This document shows, one piece after another, positions 1 through 8,898 of a stretch of 64,000 nt of DNA. The stretch spans positions 62,001-126,000 of the forward strand of contig NZ_JAAARM010000019.1 of the NCBI RefSeq assembly GCF_009908285.1, in the 5' to 3' direction. A model generated the notes under the pieces. The model did not search any database. It was not told the DNA's origin and saw only the letters and a list, made by a program, of their open reading frames with translations. How positions within the stretch are numbered: position 1 is the first letter of the stretch; every line of letters starts with the position of its first letter. Both the position numbers and the translations under genes were made by a program. The stretch is from Pseudomonas sp. Fl4BN1 (GTDB lineage Bacteria > Pseudomonadota > Gammaproteobacteria > Pseudomonadales > Pseudomonadaceae).

Positions 1-1340
<1,340 letters not shown>

Positions 1341-1412
1341 TAGTCACCTTCCTTTTGAGCAGGCCGGAGCGATGGACACACCTAAATAGAGAAACCTGCC
1401 AGATGTATCTCT

Positions 1413-1440
1413 AGATGCGGTCGATTCTGGGAGATTCAAG
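1413..1440 (-). promoter_or_regulatory. Sigma-32 (RpoH)-like promoter of clpB
   Basis: Read on the minus strand, CTTGAA (1435-1440) is followed after 14 bases by CCGCATCT (1413-1420). This fits the heat-shock consensus CTTGAA-N13/14-CCCCATNT with one mismatch in the -10. It sits between the pgeF stop and the clpB start, where a heat-shock promoter is expected. Motif seen directly; function inferred. Confidence 0.7.
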
Positions 1441-1470
1441 CACCCGTTACTTGACGCAGGTCAGATCAGT

Positions 1471-2196
1471 TTAACGCTCAAGCCAGATCAGGGAGGCAAA
1501 ACGACCGGTACGCGGGCTGCGCCGATAAGAAAAGAAGCGTGGATCGGTCACTGTACAGTACCCACCACCATAGACCGAGGTGACTCCCCGGGCCGCCAGA
1601 CGCAGGCGCGCCAGCAGGTAGATATCGGCCATGAAGCGTCCGGCATTCACGCTGGGTACAAAGGCTTGCTCGGCTTCGGCCAACTGGGCAACGAAAACTT
1701 CACGCACTTCAGCCCCAACCTCAAAGCGCTGCGAGCCAATAGCCGGCCCCAACCACACCAGAACCTCGGCCGCAGGTACATCCAGGCTGTCGAGGGTAGC
1801 TTCCAGCACGCCGGCCGCCAAGCCACGCCAACCCGCATGGGCTGCGGCGACCCGGGTTCCAGCTCGATTGCAGAACAAGGCGGGCAGGCAATCGGCGGTC
1901 ATCACCGCACAAGCGACTCCCGGGGTGGCAGACCAACTGGCATCAGCGGTAGCCACCACTGAGGGATCAGCATGGGCCACAGCGATCCCGTGTACCTGGT
2001 GCAACCAAGCCGGGGCAACGCCGAAATGATCCGTCAGGCGACGGCGGTTTTCAGCCACCGCTTCAGGGTGGTCTTCAACATGGTCGCCCAGATTGAGGCT
2101 GTCGAACGGCGTCAGGCTGACGCCGCCCCCACGAGTGGTGACACAGGCTTTGACCCCAGCCGGCGCGGGCCAGTCAGGAATCAGCCAGTCACTCAT
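1471..2196 (-). CDS. pgeF: Peptidoglycan editing factor PgeF (YfiH/DUF152 family)
   Basis: A 241-residue YfiH/DUF152 (cyto-purine-nucleoside-phosphorylase/laccase-like) protein. In E. coli YfiH/PgeF removes mis-incorporated L-Ser from UDP-MurNAc-L-Ser and so proof-reads peptidoglycan precursors. Family marks seen are the metal-ligand His/Cys set in VTTRGGGVS, LHQVHG, VMTADCLP and AAAHAGWRGLAAGV, and the C-terminal PRFFSYRRSPRTGR. Length matches the family. Its ATG overlaps the rluD stop by four bases (2193-2196), so the two are probably translated together, an order I know from many gammaproteobacteria (rluD-yfiH-clpB). Confidence 0.93.
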   Translation of the reverse strand: MSDWLIPDWPAPAGVKACVTTRGGGVSLTPFDSLNLGDHVEDHPEAVAENRRRLTDHFGVAPAWLHQVHGIAVAHADPSVVATADASWSATPGVACAVMTADCLPALFCNRAGTRVAAAHAGWRGLAAGVLEATLDSLDVPAAEVLVWLGPAIGSQRFEVGAEVREVFVAQLAEAEQAFVPSVNAGRFMADIYLLARLRLAARGVTSVYGGGYCTVTDPRFFSYRRSPRTGRFASLIWLER

Positions 2197-3155
2197 CCAA
2201 CGAACGCCTCACGGTCCTGCTTGAGCAGCGACAGCAGCCAGACGAAGTCGTCCGGCAACGGCGACTCCCAGCTCATGCGTATACCGGTGGTCGGATGATC
2301 CAGCTCCAGGAAACGCGCATGCAGCGCCTGACGCGGGAAACTCTTCAACGACTCGACCATGGTCGGGTTGGCCGCCGGCGGAATGCGGAAGCGACCGCCG
2401 TAAGCCGGATCGCCGACCAACGGGAAGTTGATGTGGGCCATATGTACCCGAATCTGGTGGGTACGTCCGGTTTCCAACTTGACCCGTACATGAGTGTGGG
2501 AACGGAAGCGCTCCAGCACCCGGTAGTGGCTGACTGCCTGCTTACCGCCTTCCATCACCGCCATGCGCTGGCGCTGCTGGCCGTGACGACCGATAGGGGC
2601 GTTGATCTTGCCCCCCGCAGTCACCACACCGATCACGATGCATTCATAGATGCGGCTGACACTGCGGCTCTGCAACTGGGCTACCAGCTGGGTCTGCGCC
2701 TGAATGGTCTTGGCCACCACCATCAGACCGGTGGTGTCCTTGTCCAGACGGTGGACGATACCGGCCCGCGGCACATTGACGATGTCGGGAATGTGATGCA
2801 GCAGGGCATTGAGCAAGGTGCCATCAGCGTGGCCGGCAGCCGGGTGCACCACCAGGCCCGCAGGCTTGTTGATCACCAGGATGTCGTCGTCTTCATAGAC
2901 GATATCCAGTTCGATGTCCTGGGCGATCCACTCGCCCTGGGCCTCCTGCTCGGCAGTCAGCTCAAGAACGGCACCGCCATGCACGATGTCACGAGGGCGA
3001 ATTACCGCTCCGTCCACAGTCAGGCGGCCGTCTTTGATCCAGGCGGAAAGGCGCGAGCGCGAGTGCTCAGCGAATAGTTGTGCGGCGACTTGATCGAGGC
3101 GTTGACCGCCCAGTTCGGACGGCACCTCTGCGCGAAGTTCAATTTTATCGGACAT
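2193..3155 (-). CDS. rluD: 23S rRNA pseudouridine(1911/1915/1917) synthase RluD
   Basis: RluD isomerises three uridines in helix 69 of 23S rRNA. The 320-residue product has an N-terminal S4 RNA-binding domain (about residues 15-75, LDQVAAQLFAEHSRSRLSAW) and a catalytic pseudouridine synthase domain with the motif HRLDKDTTGLMV, whose Asp is the nucleophile. I start at MSDKIELRAEV (3155); the frame is open to 3320 but that extension overlaps the bamD promoter region and has no family similarity. It is divergent from bamD and first of the rluD-pgeF-clpB run. Confidence 0.95.
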   Translation of the reverse strand: MSDKIELRAEVPSELGGQRLDQVAAQLFAEHSRSRLSAWIKDGRLTVDGAVIRPRDIVHGGAVLELTAEQEAQGEWIAQDIELDIVYEDDDILVINKPAGLVVHPAAGHADGTLLNALLHHIPDIVNVPRAGIVHRLDKDTTGLMVVAKTIQAQTQLVAQLQSRSVSRIYECIVIGVVTAGGKINAPIGRHGQQRQRMAVMEGGKQAVSHYRVLERFRSHTHVRVKLETGRTHQIRVHMAHINFPLVGDPAYGGRFRIPPAANPTMVESLKSFPRQALHARFLELDHPTTGIRMSWESPLPDDFVWLLSLLKQDREAFVG

Positions 3156-3305
3156 GCTCGGACTGGGCGTCGGCACAGCCTTTGGTTTCGGCTGCGCGCT
3201 TGTGGTTAAATACGGCGTCTTTTGCCCCGAGGCTTTCAACGGGGCGCTCATCATAACAGGACGGCCCCGCCCAAGACAGCGGCCGTCATAGGGACGCAAG
3301 CCGCC

Positions 3306-4328
3306 ATGCAAGTGAAACACCTGCTGCTGATCGCCATCCTCGCACTGACCGCTGCTTGCTCATCGAAGGAAGTCGTTGACGAAAACCTGAGCGAAGTCGA
3401 GTTGTACCAGCAGGCGCAGACCGACCTGGACAACAACAGCTATACCAGTGCCACCGCCAAGCTCAAGGCCCTGGAATCGCGCTATCCCTTTGGTCGCTAC
3501 GCCGATCAGGCACAGCTCGAGCTGATCTACGCCAACTACAAGAATGCCGAGCCGGAAGCCGCCAAGTCCGCTGCCGAACGCTTCATTCGCCTGCACCCCC
3601 AGCACCCGAACGTCGACTACGCCTACTACCTCAAGGGCCTGACCTCGTTCGATCAGGACGTTGGCCTGCTGGCGCGCTTCCTGCCGCTGGACATGACCAA
3701 GCGTGACCCGGGCGCTGCCCGCGACTCCTACAACGAGTTCGCCCAGCTCACCAGCCGCTACCCCAACAGCCGTTACGCGCCGGACGCAAAGCAGCGCATG
3801 ATCTACCTGCGCAACCTGCTGGCGGCCTATGAAATCCACGTAGCCGACTACTACCTGACCCGTCAGGCCTATGTAGCCGCCGCCAACCGCGGTCGCTACG
3901 TAGTGGAAAACTTCCAGGAGACCCCATCTGTGGGTGATGGCCTGGCCGTGATGACCGAGGCTTACCAGCGTCTGCATCTGGACGAGCTGGCCGCCACCAG
4001 CCTGGAAACCCTGAAGCTCAACTACCCGAACCATCCTAGCCTGGTGGACGGTCAGTTCGTGCCGCGGGTCGCCGAGGCCGACAACCGCTCATGGCTGAGC
4101 AAGGCCACCCTGGGCATGATCGAATCCCGTCCACCGCTGCCGCCGGGAGAAACCCGCGCCAACCAGGACGTGATGAAGCAGTACCAGGATGCCAAGGATG
4201 CGATTCCTTCAGAGCTCAAGCCTAAAGATGGCAACGGTGATGCCATCGAAGAAGAAAATCACGAAGCTGCTGGCAACAACAGCGACCGCTCCTGGTTCAG
4301 CTACATGACCTTCGGTGTGTTCGACTGA
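3306..4328 (+). CDS. bamD: Outer-membrane assembly lipoprotein BamD
   Basis: BamD (ComL/YfiO) is the essential lipoprotein of the BAM complex that inserts beta-barrel proteins in the outer membrane. The 340-residue product has a lipoprotein signal with lipobox LTAAC (Cys18), then TPR-type helices (YQQAQTDLDNNSYTSATAKL..., QFTSRYPNS-like repeats with ALESRYPFG and LKLNYPNHP) typical of the family. The C-terminal acidic tail after about residue 280 is an extension often seen in Pseudomonas BamD. ATG at 3306 was chosen because it begins the signal peptide. A terminator follows the stop. Confidence 0.95.
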   Translation: MQVKHLLLIAILALTAACSSKEVVDENLSEVELYQQAQTDLDNNSYTSATAKLKALESRYPFGRYADQAQLELIYANYKNAEPEAAKSAAERFIRLHPQHPNVDYAYYLKGLTSFDQDVGLLARFLPLDMTKRDPGAARDSYNEFAQLTSRYPNSRYAPDAKQRMIYLRNLLAAYEIHVADYYLTRQAYVAAANRGRYVVENFQETPSVGDGLAVMTEAYQRLHLDELAATSLETLKLNYPNHPSLVDGQFVPRVAEADNRSWLSKATLGMIESRPPLPPGETRANQDVMKQYQDAKDAIPSELKPKDGNGDAIEEENHEAAGNNSDRSWFSYMTFGVFD

Positions 4329-4342
4329 TAGCGACCGCAGGT

Positions 4343-4372
4343 AAAAAAGGGAGACTTCATGTCTCCCTTTTT
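4343..4372 (+). terminator. Rho-independent terminator after bamD
   Basis: Perfect stem AAGGGAGAC / GTCTCCCTT with a TTCAT loop, flanked by A and T runs, 15 bases after the bamD stop. The A run upstream would also allow function on the other strand, but no minus-strand gene ends here. Confidence 0.85.
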
Positions 4373-4452
4373 CATGCCCGAAGCTTTATGGGCCTGTGCG
4401 CCCGGCAGCCGCTTGGCTAAACTGCGGCTCTTTCCCTACAAAGCTGGTCACC

Positions 4453-4686
4453 ATGGTTCGTCTACTGTTCTGGATCGCTCTGATTGCTGCCGCGGTATGG
4501 TTCTGGCGCAAATTCAAACGCCCCGTTGCGCCACCCAACTCGCCGAGCGAGCCGGCCAGCATGCCCATGGTGCGCTGCGCCCATTGCGGCGTGCACCTGC
4601 CTCAAGAGCGGGCGCTAAGCCTGTCGCAACAGTGGTATTGCAGCCAGTCACACCTGGAACAAGGGCCGGGCAGCCAGAATCGCTGA
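4453..4686 (+). CDS. PP0621-family small membrane protein with a C-terminal zinc-ribbon-like motif
   Basis: A 77-residue protein with one N-terminal membrane segment (residues 3-18, LLFWIALIAAAVWFW), a basic stop-transfer patch (RKFKR), a proline-rich linker and a possible metal site C42-A-H-C45...C63-x3-H67. It matches the small conserved protein I know as the PP0621 family, found next to bamD in Pseudomonas. Function is not known to me. The ATG at 4453 directly precedes the hydrophobic segment; the frame is open upstream but without a credible start. It has its own gap after the bamD terminator. Confidence 0.75.
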   Translation: MVRLLFWIALIAAAVWFWRKFKRPVAPPNSPSEPASMPMVRCAHCGVHLPQERALSLSQQWYCSQSHLEQGPGSQNR

Positions 4687-5006
4687 CCGCAAGGGGCTCG
4701 CTACTGCCCGCCGGCAGTGAGTAACTCAGGGGCAAAAAAGCTCTGACACAGACCATTCCGGACCTGGTCAGCACATGAACCGGCTCGCTGCCCCCTGATT
4801 TCTAAGCAGCCCCTAGGCTTTCAATCTTTGCCGTGGACCACGGATATCCACAAAAATATCCAGCCGACAGCATCGCCCGAACAATTGGCGACAAAGTCCT
4901 CCACGCATTCTCCCCCCCCAACTCATCCGCGCCACGCTCCTCTTCCGCCCCATATATCCGGGGCTCACGGCAATCCAGTAGCGGTGCCCGAAGCCCGCAC
5001 TCAAGC
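4687..5006. other. Non-coding gap where pilS would be expected
   Basis: About 430 bases lie between the PP0621-family gene and pilR with no convincing gene. In P. aeruginosa the sensor kinase pilS lies directly upstream of pilR. Contents seen: a near-palindromic pair of arms TCAGGGGCA (4726-4734) and TGCCCCCTGA (4789-4798) enclosing about 55 bases, and a run of eight C (4912-4919). Open frames here have proline/serine-rich, non-protein-like composition. Confidence 0.6.
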
Positions 5007-5108
5007 ATTCGCCGACTCGCGGTTCACTGCGCACCCAGCCTGCCAGGCCTAGACTTCAACACGCGCCCGCAAGACGAGCGCTATTGCCCGCCCTTCACTC
5101 ACGGATGA
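5007..5108 (+). pseudogene. Possible decayed 3' end of pilS
   Basis: One frame running to a stop 13 bases before the pilR ATG reads IRRLAVHCAPSLPGLDF followed by a Pro/Gln/Asp/Glu-rich turn, a Cys and a terminal FTHG. This resembles the last segment of PilS-type histidine kinases (SRELC-x-x-N-Q-x-x-LDF, then a glycine/acidic loop and FRI-x-FAHP). No upstream kinase domain, H box or N box is recognisable. The likeness is by eye and over about 34 residues only, so this is a tentative call. Confidence 0.3.
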
Positions 5109-5121
5109 AATTGCAGCCGCC

Positions 5122-6453
5122 ATGAACCCACGGCAAACGGTGCTGGTGGTCGATGAGGCCACGGAAGTCCGCGCCCTTGTGGAGATCACCCTCGGCCGGA
5201 TGCGCTTGCACACCCAAAGCGCCCGCACCCTGCAGGAGGCCCGCGGCCGCCTGGCCCAGGATCGCTTCGACCTGTGCCTGACTGACCTGCAGCTACCGGA
5301 TGGCAGCGGGCTGGAGTTGCTGCGGCATATCCGCCAGGTTCATCCCCAACTGCCTGTGGCGGTGCTAAGCAGCAGCACAAACGCGGAAACTACCGCCAGC
5401 GCCCTACAGGCCGGAGCCTGCGATCTGCTGCACAAACCCCTCGACCTAGCACGCCTGCGAGAGTTGGTAGGCGACACATTGAAGCGACCAGCAGCCTCCA
5501 CGGGTAGCAACCCCGACGGTCAATTGCTGGGGGCTTCGCCGCCCATGGACACCTTGCGCCGCCACATCGACAAACTGGCCCTTAGCCTGGCATCGGTCTA
5601 CATCAGCGGCGAATCCGGCAGCGGCAAGGAACGAGCGGCCCGCCTGATCCATCAACTTGGCCCCAGAGCCCAACAACCGTTCATTCCGGTCAACTGTGGC
5701 GCAATTCCTTCCGAACTGATGGAAAGTGAGTTTTTCGGTCACTGCAAAGGCAGTTTCAGTGGTGCCATGACAGATCAGCCGGGGCTGTTCCAGGCGGCTC
5801 ACGGAGGCACGCTGTTCCTCGACGAAGTTGCGGATCTGCCCCTGGCCATGCAGGTAAAGCTGCTACGTGCACTGCAGGAAAAGTCCGTGCGCCAGGTGGG
5901 CAGCCAGCAGGAAAGAGCCGTTGACGTACGGATTCTCTGCGCCACCCACAAGAATTTGAAAAGCCAGGTCGAGGCTGGACGTTTCCGCCTGGATCTCTAT
6001 TACCGCCTGAACGTTATAGAACTGCCGGTACCCGCGCTGCGCGAACGCCGTGGCGACATCCAGGCACTGGCGCGACACATCCTCCAGCGCCTGGCCAGGG
6101 ACAGCGGTGTACCGGTCGCCCAATTGCGACCCGAAGCACTGCAAGCCTTGGAGCGCTACAACTTTCCCGGCAACGTGCGTGAACTGGAGAACCTGTTGGA
6201 GCGGGCACAAACCCTCTGCGAGGGGCTGTGGATAGAACTGGCCGACTTGCACTTGCCCGCCGAAACCGTCGATGACGCCCCAGCGCCAGCCTCGCCGAAC
6301 CTCGACCTGGCGCTGCACCTGCAACAGGTGGAGCGCCAATTGCTGCTCCAGGCTCTGGAGGAGACCCGCTGGAACCGCACCGCCGCGGCTCAACGGCTGA
6401 GCCTGTCGTTTCGTTCGATGCGCTATCGCATGAAAAAACTCGGGCTGGACTAG
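5122..6453 (+). CDS. pilR: Sigma-54-dependent response regulator PilR
   Basis: An NtrC-class activator; in P. aeruginosa PilR with PilS controls pilin transcription through RpoN. Domains: receiver (residues 5-118; acidic D11/E12, phospho-acceptor D55, K105), AAA+ domain (Walker A GESGSGKE 163-170, Walker B GGTLFLDEVADLP, the RFRLDLYYRLNVIELPVPALRER stretch split by its sensor and arginine finger), and a C-terminal Fis-type helix-turn-helix ending LSFRSMRYRMKKLGLD, the PilR signature. The sigma-54 contact loop reads GSFSGA (210-215); PilR usually has GSFTGA. All key residues are present, but the cognate pilS is not next to it. Its stop overlaps the convergent thiO stop (CTAG, 6450-6453). Confidence 0.88.
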   Translation: MNPRQTVLVVDEATEVRALVEITLGRMRLHTQSARTLQEARGRLAQDRFDLCLTDLQLPDGSGLELLRHIRQVHPQLPVAVLSSSTNAETTASALQAGACDLLHKPLDLARLRELVGDTLKRPAASTGSNPDGQLLGASPPMDTLRRHIDKLALSLASVYISGESGSGKERAARLIHQLGPRAQQPFIPVNCGAIPSELMESEFFGHCKGSFSGAMTDQPGLFQAAHGGTLFLDEVADLPLAMQVKLLRALQEKSVRQVGSQQERAVDVRILCATHKNLKSQVEAGRFRLDLYYRLNVIELPVPALRERRGDIQALARHILQRLARDSGVPVAQLRPEALQALERYNFPGNVRELENLLERAQTLCEGLWIELADLHLPAETVDDAPAPASPNLDLALHLQQVERQLLLQALEETRWNRTAAAQRLSLSFRSMRYRMKKLGLD

Positions 6454-7550
6454 ATCCTGCCTGCGGGAGCATAAGGCGTTGGATCAATGATTGGCGGGTG
6501 CCCCAGCAGCAGGTCGCAGAACAGCTGGCAAGAGGCCGGCGCCAGCACCAGGCCGTTGCGGTAATGCCCGCAATTGAGCCACAGACCGGCAAACCCGGGG
6601 ACCGGCCCAATGTAGGGAATCCCCTCGGGAGAACCCGGGCGTAGTCCGGCCCAGTGCCCCACCACCTCTGCATCAGCCAGGGCGGGGATCAACTCGACCG
6701 CAGAGGCCTTGAGGCTTTCCAGGGCTGAAGCGGTCGGAGTCTTGTCAAAGCCTTCGTGTTCCAGGGTACTGCCCACCAGAATATGTCCATCACGCCGAGG
6801 AATCGCATAGCGCCCCTTGGCCAGGACCATGCAGGACAGGAAGTCGGCGGCGCATTTGTACAGAATCATCTGCCCCTTGACCGGCTCCACGGGCAGCGCC
6901 AGTCCCAGGCTGCCCAGCAGTTCGCCACTCCAGGCCCCAGCACAGAGCACCACCTGATCAGCGTGAATCTCACCCAGCGAACTGTTCACTCCCACCACCC
7001 GCTGACCATCACGGATAAAACCGCTGACCGTGCACTGCTCATCGATCTGCACGTTAGGCAGGGCCTGCAAGGCGGCCTTGAGGGATTTGACCAGGCGCGG
7101 ATTACGCACATTGGCCACATTGGCCATATAGATCGCCTGCTGGTAACCCGCCCCCAGCGCGGGCACCGCATCATGCACCGCCGAGATATCCACGGTGCTC
7201 AAGGGCCGGTCTTCACGCTGTGCCCACTCCAGAGCCTGGGCCTGGTCTTCCAGGTCCAGCCAGTAGAGTCCTGTGGTATGCACCTCCGGATCGACCCCGG
7301 TGACCCTGAACAACTGCTCCGCCAACTGTGGATAAAAGTCCTGGGACCAATGGGCCAGGGCCGTGACCGCCGGACTGTAGCGCCAGGGATAAAGTGGCGA
7401 AACGATCCCGCCGCCAGCCCAGGACGACTCACGCCCCAACTCCGCACGCTCCACAAGCCGTACCTGTTGTCCCTGGGAAGCCAGGTTGAATGCACTGAGC
7501 AGGCCGATCACCCCGCCGCCTACCACCAGCACTTGCTGTTGCTTAGCCAT
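6450..7550 (-). CDS. thiO: Glycine oxidase ThiO (FAD-dependent)
   Basis: ThiO oxidises glycine to iminoglycine for the thiazole of thiamine; the family belongs to the D-amino-acid-oxidase/DadA fold. The 366-residue product begins MAKQQQVLVVGGGVIGLLSA, a dinucleotide-binding GxGxxG motif (GGGVIG, 11-16). It carries the second FAD motif ARRDG/GSTLE (AIPRRDGHILVGSTLEHEGF) and the C-terminal GLWLNCGHYRNGLVLAPAS. The start at ATG 7550 is preferred over an upstream TTG at 7562. It occupies the same place as the FAD oxidoreductase next to fimT in P. aeruginosa. Convergent with pilR. Confidence 0.88.
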   Translation of the reverse strand: MAKQQQVLVVGGGVIGLLSAFNLASQGQQVRLVERAELGRESSWAGGGIVSPLYPWRYSPAVTALAHWSQDFYPQLAEQLFRVTGVDPEVHTTGLYWLDLEDQAQALEWAQREDRPLSTVDISAVHDAVPALGAGYQQAIYMANVANVRNPRLVKSLKAALQALPNVQIDEQCTVSGFIRDGQRVVGVNSSLGEIHADQVVLCAGAWSGELLGSLGLALPVEPVKGQMILYKCAADFLSCMVLAKGRYAIPRRDGHILVGSTLEHEGFDKTPTASALESLKASAVELIPALADAEVVGHWAGLRPGSPEGIPYIGPVPGFAGLWLNCGHYRNGLVLAPASCQLFCDLLLGHPPIIDPTPYAPAGRI

Positions 7551-7604
7551 AGTCCGATCCAATCATGAGAAAGACAGTGGGCTCCGAGGCCCCGAAACAG
7601 CCAC

Positions 7605-8006
7605 TCAGCGTCCCCAGCAATCCTTCGCCGTCAGCCCTTCGGCCTGACCGCTGATGCCGATGGCCCCGGCCTGGTCGATGCTGAAGCTGCCACATTTGTC
7701 AGCCGCCATCAGGCCGTCGACTTTCGGCGTCGCGATCAGCGAGAAGCCGGTGTCGCTCAGCGTCGGAGTGATGCTGTAGTACTCGTTGCCCGCACTCAGG
7801 TCGGGGGCATTACTGTAAACCCCGGACTTGGAGTGATGGCGCTCTAGCTGCTGCGCCTGCTCGGTGAGCAGCACCGCGATTTCGCTGCGATGGGGCTTCT
7901 TCATGTACTCGGTAATGCTGGGAAGGCTCAAGGTAAGGACCAGACCGATGATCGCAATCACGATCATGATTTCGATCAGGGTAAAACCTTGGTTGGATCT
8001 GCGCAT
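7605..8006 (-). CDS. pilE: Type IV minor pilin PilE
   Basis: A 133-residue prepilin. The class III leader MRRSNQG is followed by the mature N-terminus FTLIEIMIVIAIIGLVLTL, with Phe1 and Glu5 as needed for PilD cleavage/methylation and subunit packing. The C-terminal half has a Cys pair (ADKCGSF and AKDCWGR) making the disulfide loop of pilins. In P. aeruginosa PilE couples the minor pilins FimU-PilV-PilW-PilX to PilA. It is last in the minor-pilin run, 15 bases after the mini-pilY1. ATG 8006 is preferred over TTG 8012. Confidence 0.88.
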   Translation of the reverse strand: MRRSNQGFTLIEIMIVIAIIGLVLTLSLPSITEYMKKPHRSEIAVLLTEQAQQLERHHSKSGVYSNAPDLSAGNEYYSITPTLSDTGFSLIATPKVDGLMAADKCGSFSIDQAGAIGISGQAEGLTAKDCWGR

Positions 8007-8021
8007 GGTCAAGAATCTCGC

Positions 8022-8429
8022 TTACTGGATTTGTCGCCAAAGGATGCGCCGGCCGCCACTGCCGGGCCTTTCCACCAGGGCGCCGAGGCCGCCACTGGAG
8101 TCACTGCTGATCTTGCGTGCGCCATTACTGGCAACGCCGCCGAGGCTGGGCATGCTGCCAATGAAGCGGACCCCGCTGGAGGGCGTGCCCGGGTCATCCA
8201 CAACACCTTCGCCATGGGTGACGAGCACCGCAGCGTCGAGCATCTTACCGCTGAACGCTGCCAGCTCGATCAATTTCCCGCTGCCGGCATTTGTGCAAGA
8301 AGCCTCCGTCCGCAGTTGAGCGGTATTGAACGCCTGGACCGGCAGCACCAAACCAATACCGAACAACATCCCGCCCATACCTTTGAGCCCGCTCCGCAGC
8401 CAGCCGGGCCAACATTCAGTACTTGGCAT
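8022..8429 (-). CDS. Miniature PilY1-like protein: signal peptide joined to a PilY1 C-terminal tail
   Basis: A 135-residue open frame exactly where pilY1 belongs (between pilX and pilE). It has a signal-peptide-like start (LRSGLKGMGGMLFGIGLVLP then VQAF) and then about 95 residues ending RRILWRQIQ, a type of ending I associate with the C-termini of PilY1 proteins. PilY1 of P. aeruginosa is about 1,160 residues, with a von Willebrand A domain and a beta-propeller; none of that is here. The ATG lies inside the last codons of pilX (14-base overlap), consistent with translational coupling. I read this as a large in-frame internal deletion; whether the remnant is still made is unknown. Confidence 0.6.
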   Translation of the reverse strand: MPSTECWPGWLRSGLKGMGGMLFGIGLVLPVQAFNTAQLRTEASCTNAGSGKLIELAAFSGKMLDAAVLVTHGEGVVDDPGTPSSGVRFIGSMPSLGGVASNGARKISSDSSGGLGALVERPGSGGRRILWRQIQ

Positions 8430-8898
8430 AGATACTCTCCAACACACTGCGTGACTGACCAGCCAGTCCGATGGCCGTCACCCGATACAAGGTGGCTGAA
8501 ATGGTACTCGGCACGTGGACCGCATCCAGCGAGGCGCCGAGGTTCTGCACCCCATAGAAGCCATCGTCGGTGGCAATCCATAGCACCCCAGAAGCCCCAC
8601 GCGCCCCTGCGGCACTGACCACCGTCGACTCCGCGGGAGGCGCACATCGAGCGGGGCCGGCACACACTGGCAAGCGATAATCTTCCACTCGGATGGCACT
8701 TTCCCCGATCCGCAGCGCCGCTTCGGCTGCCTGGAACGAGCGATTGTGCAAGCTCAGGCTGGCGGCCATTTTTTCCTGCAAAGTGGCGTTCTGCAGCGAT
8801 GAAATGCCGATCATTGTCAGCAGCAACAGGAATACCAGGCTAACCAGCAACGCCATGCCTTGCTCCCGGTTATGTTTGAAGTCGCACATGCGCCGCAT
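8416..8898 (-). CDS. pilX: Type IV minor pilin PilX
   Basis: A 160-residue prepilin-like protein. After the leader ending REQG comes the hydrophobic N-terminus MALLVSLVFLLLLTMIGISS, then QNATLQEKMAASLSLHNRSFQAAEAALRIGE, the stretch that identifies PilX (GspK-like). Residue +5 is Val instead of Glu, a known oddity of the GspK branch. The start overlaps the pilW stop (TGATG at 8896-8900). It belongs to the pilV-pilW-pilX-pilY1-pilE run, whose products prime pilus assembly in P. aeruginosa. Confidence 0.85.
   Translation of the reverse strand: MRRMCDFKHNREQGMALLVSLVFLLLLTMIGISSLQNATLQEKMAASLSLHNRSFQAAEAALRIGESAIRVEDYRLPVCAGPARCAPPAESTVVSAAGARGASGVLWIATDDGFYGVQNLGASLDAVHVPSTISATLYRVTAIGLAGQSRSVLESIYAKY

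Noticed and set aside
4833..5108. Whole 91-codon open frame as a real small gene
   Set aside because: Most of it is Ser/Pro/Arg-rich with no start context; only its last 34 codons resemble anything (PilS tail), so a pseudogene remnant is the better reading.
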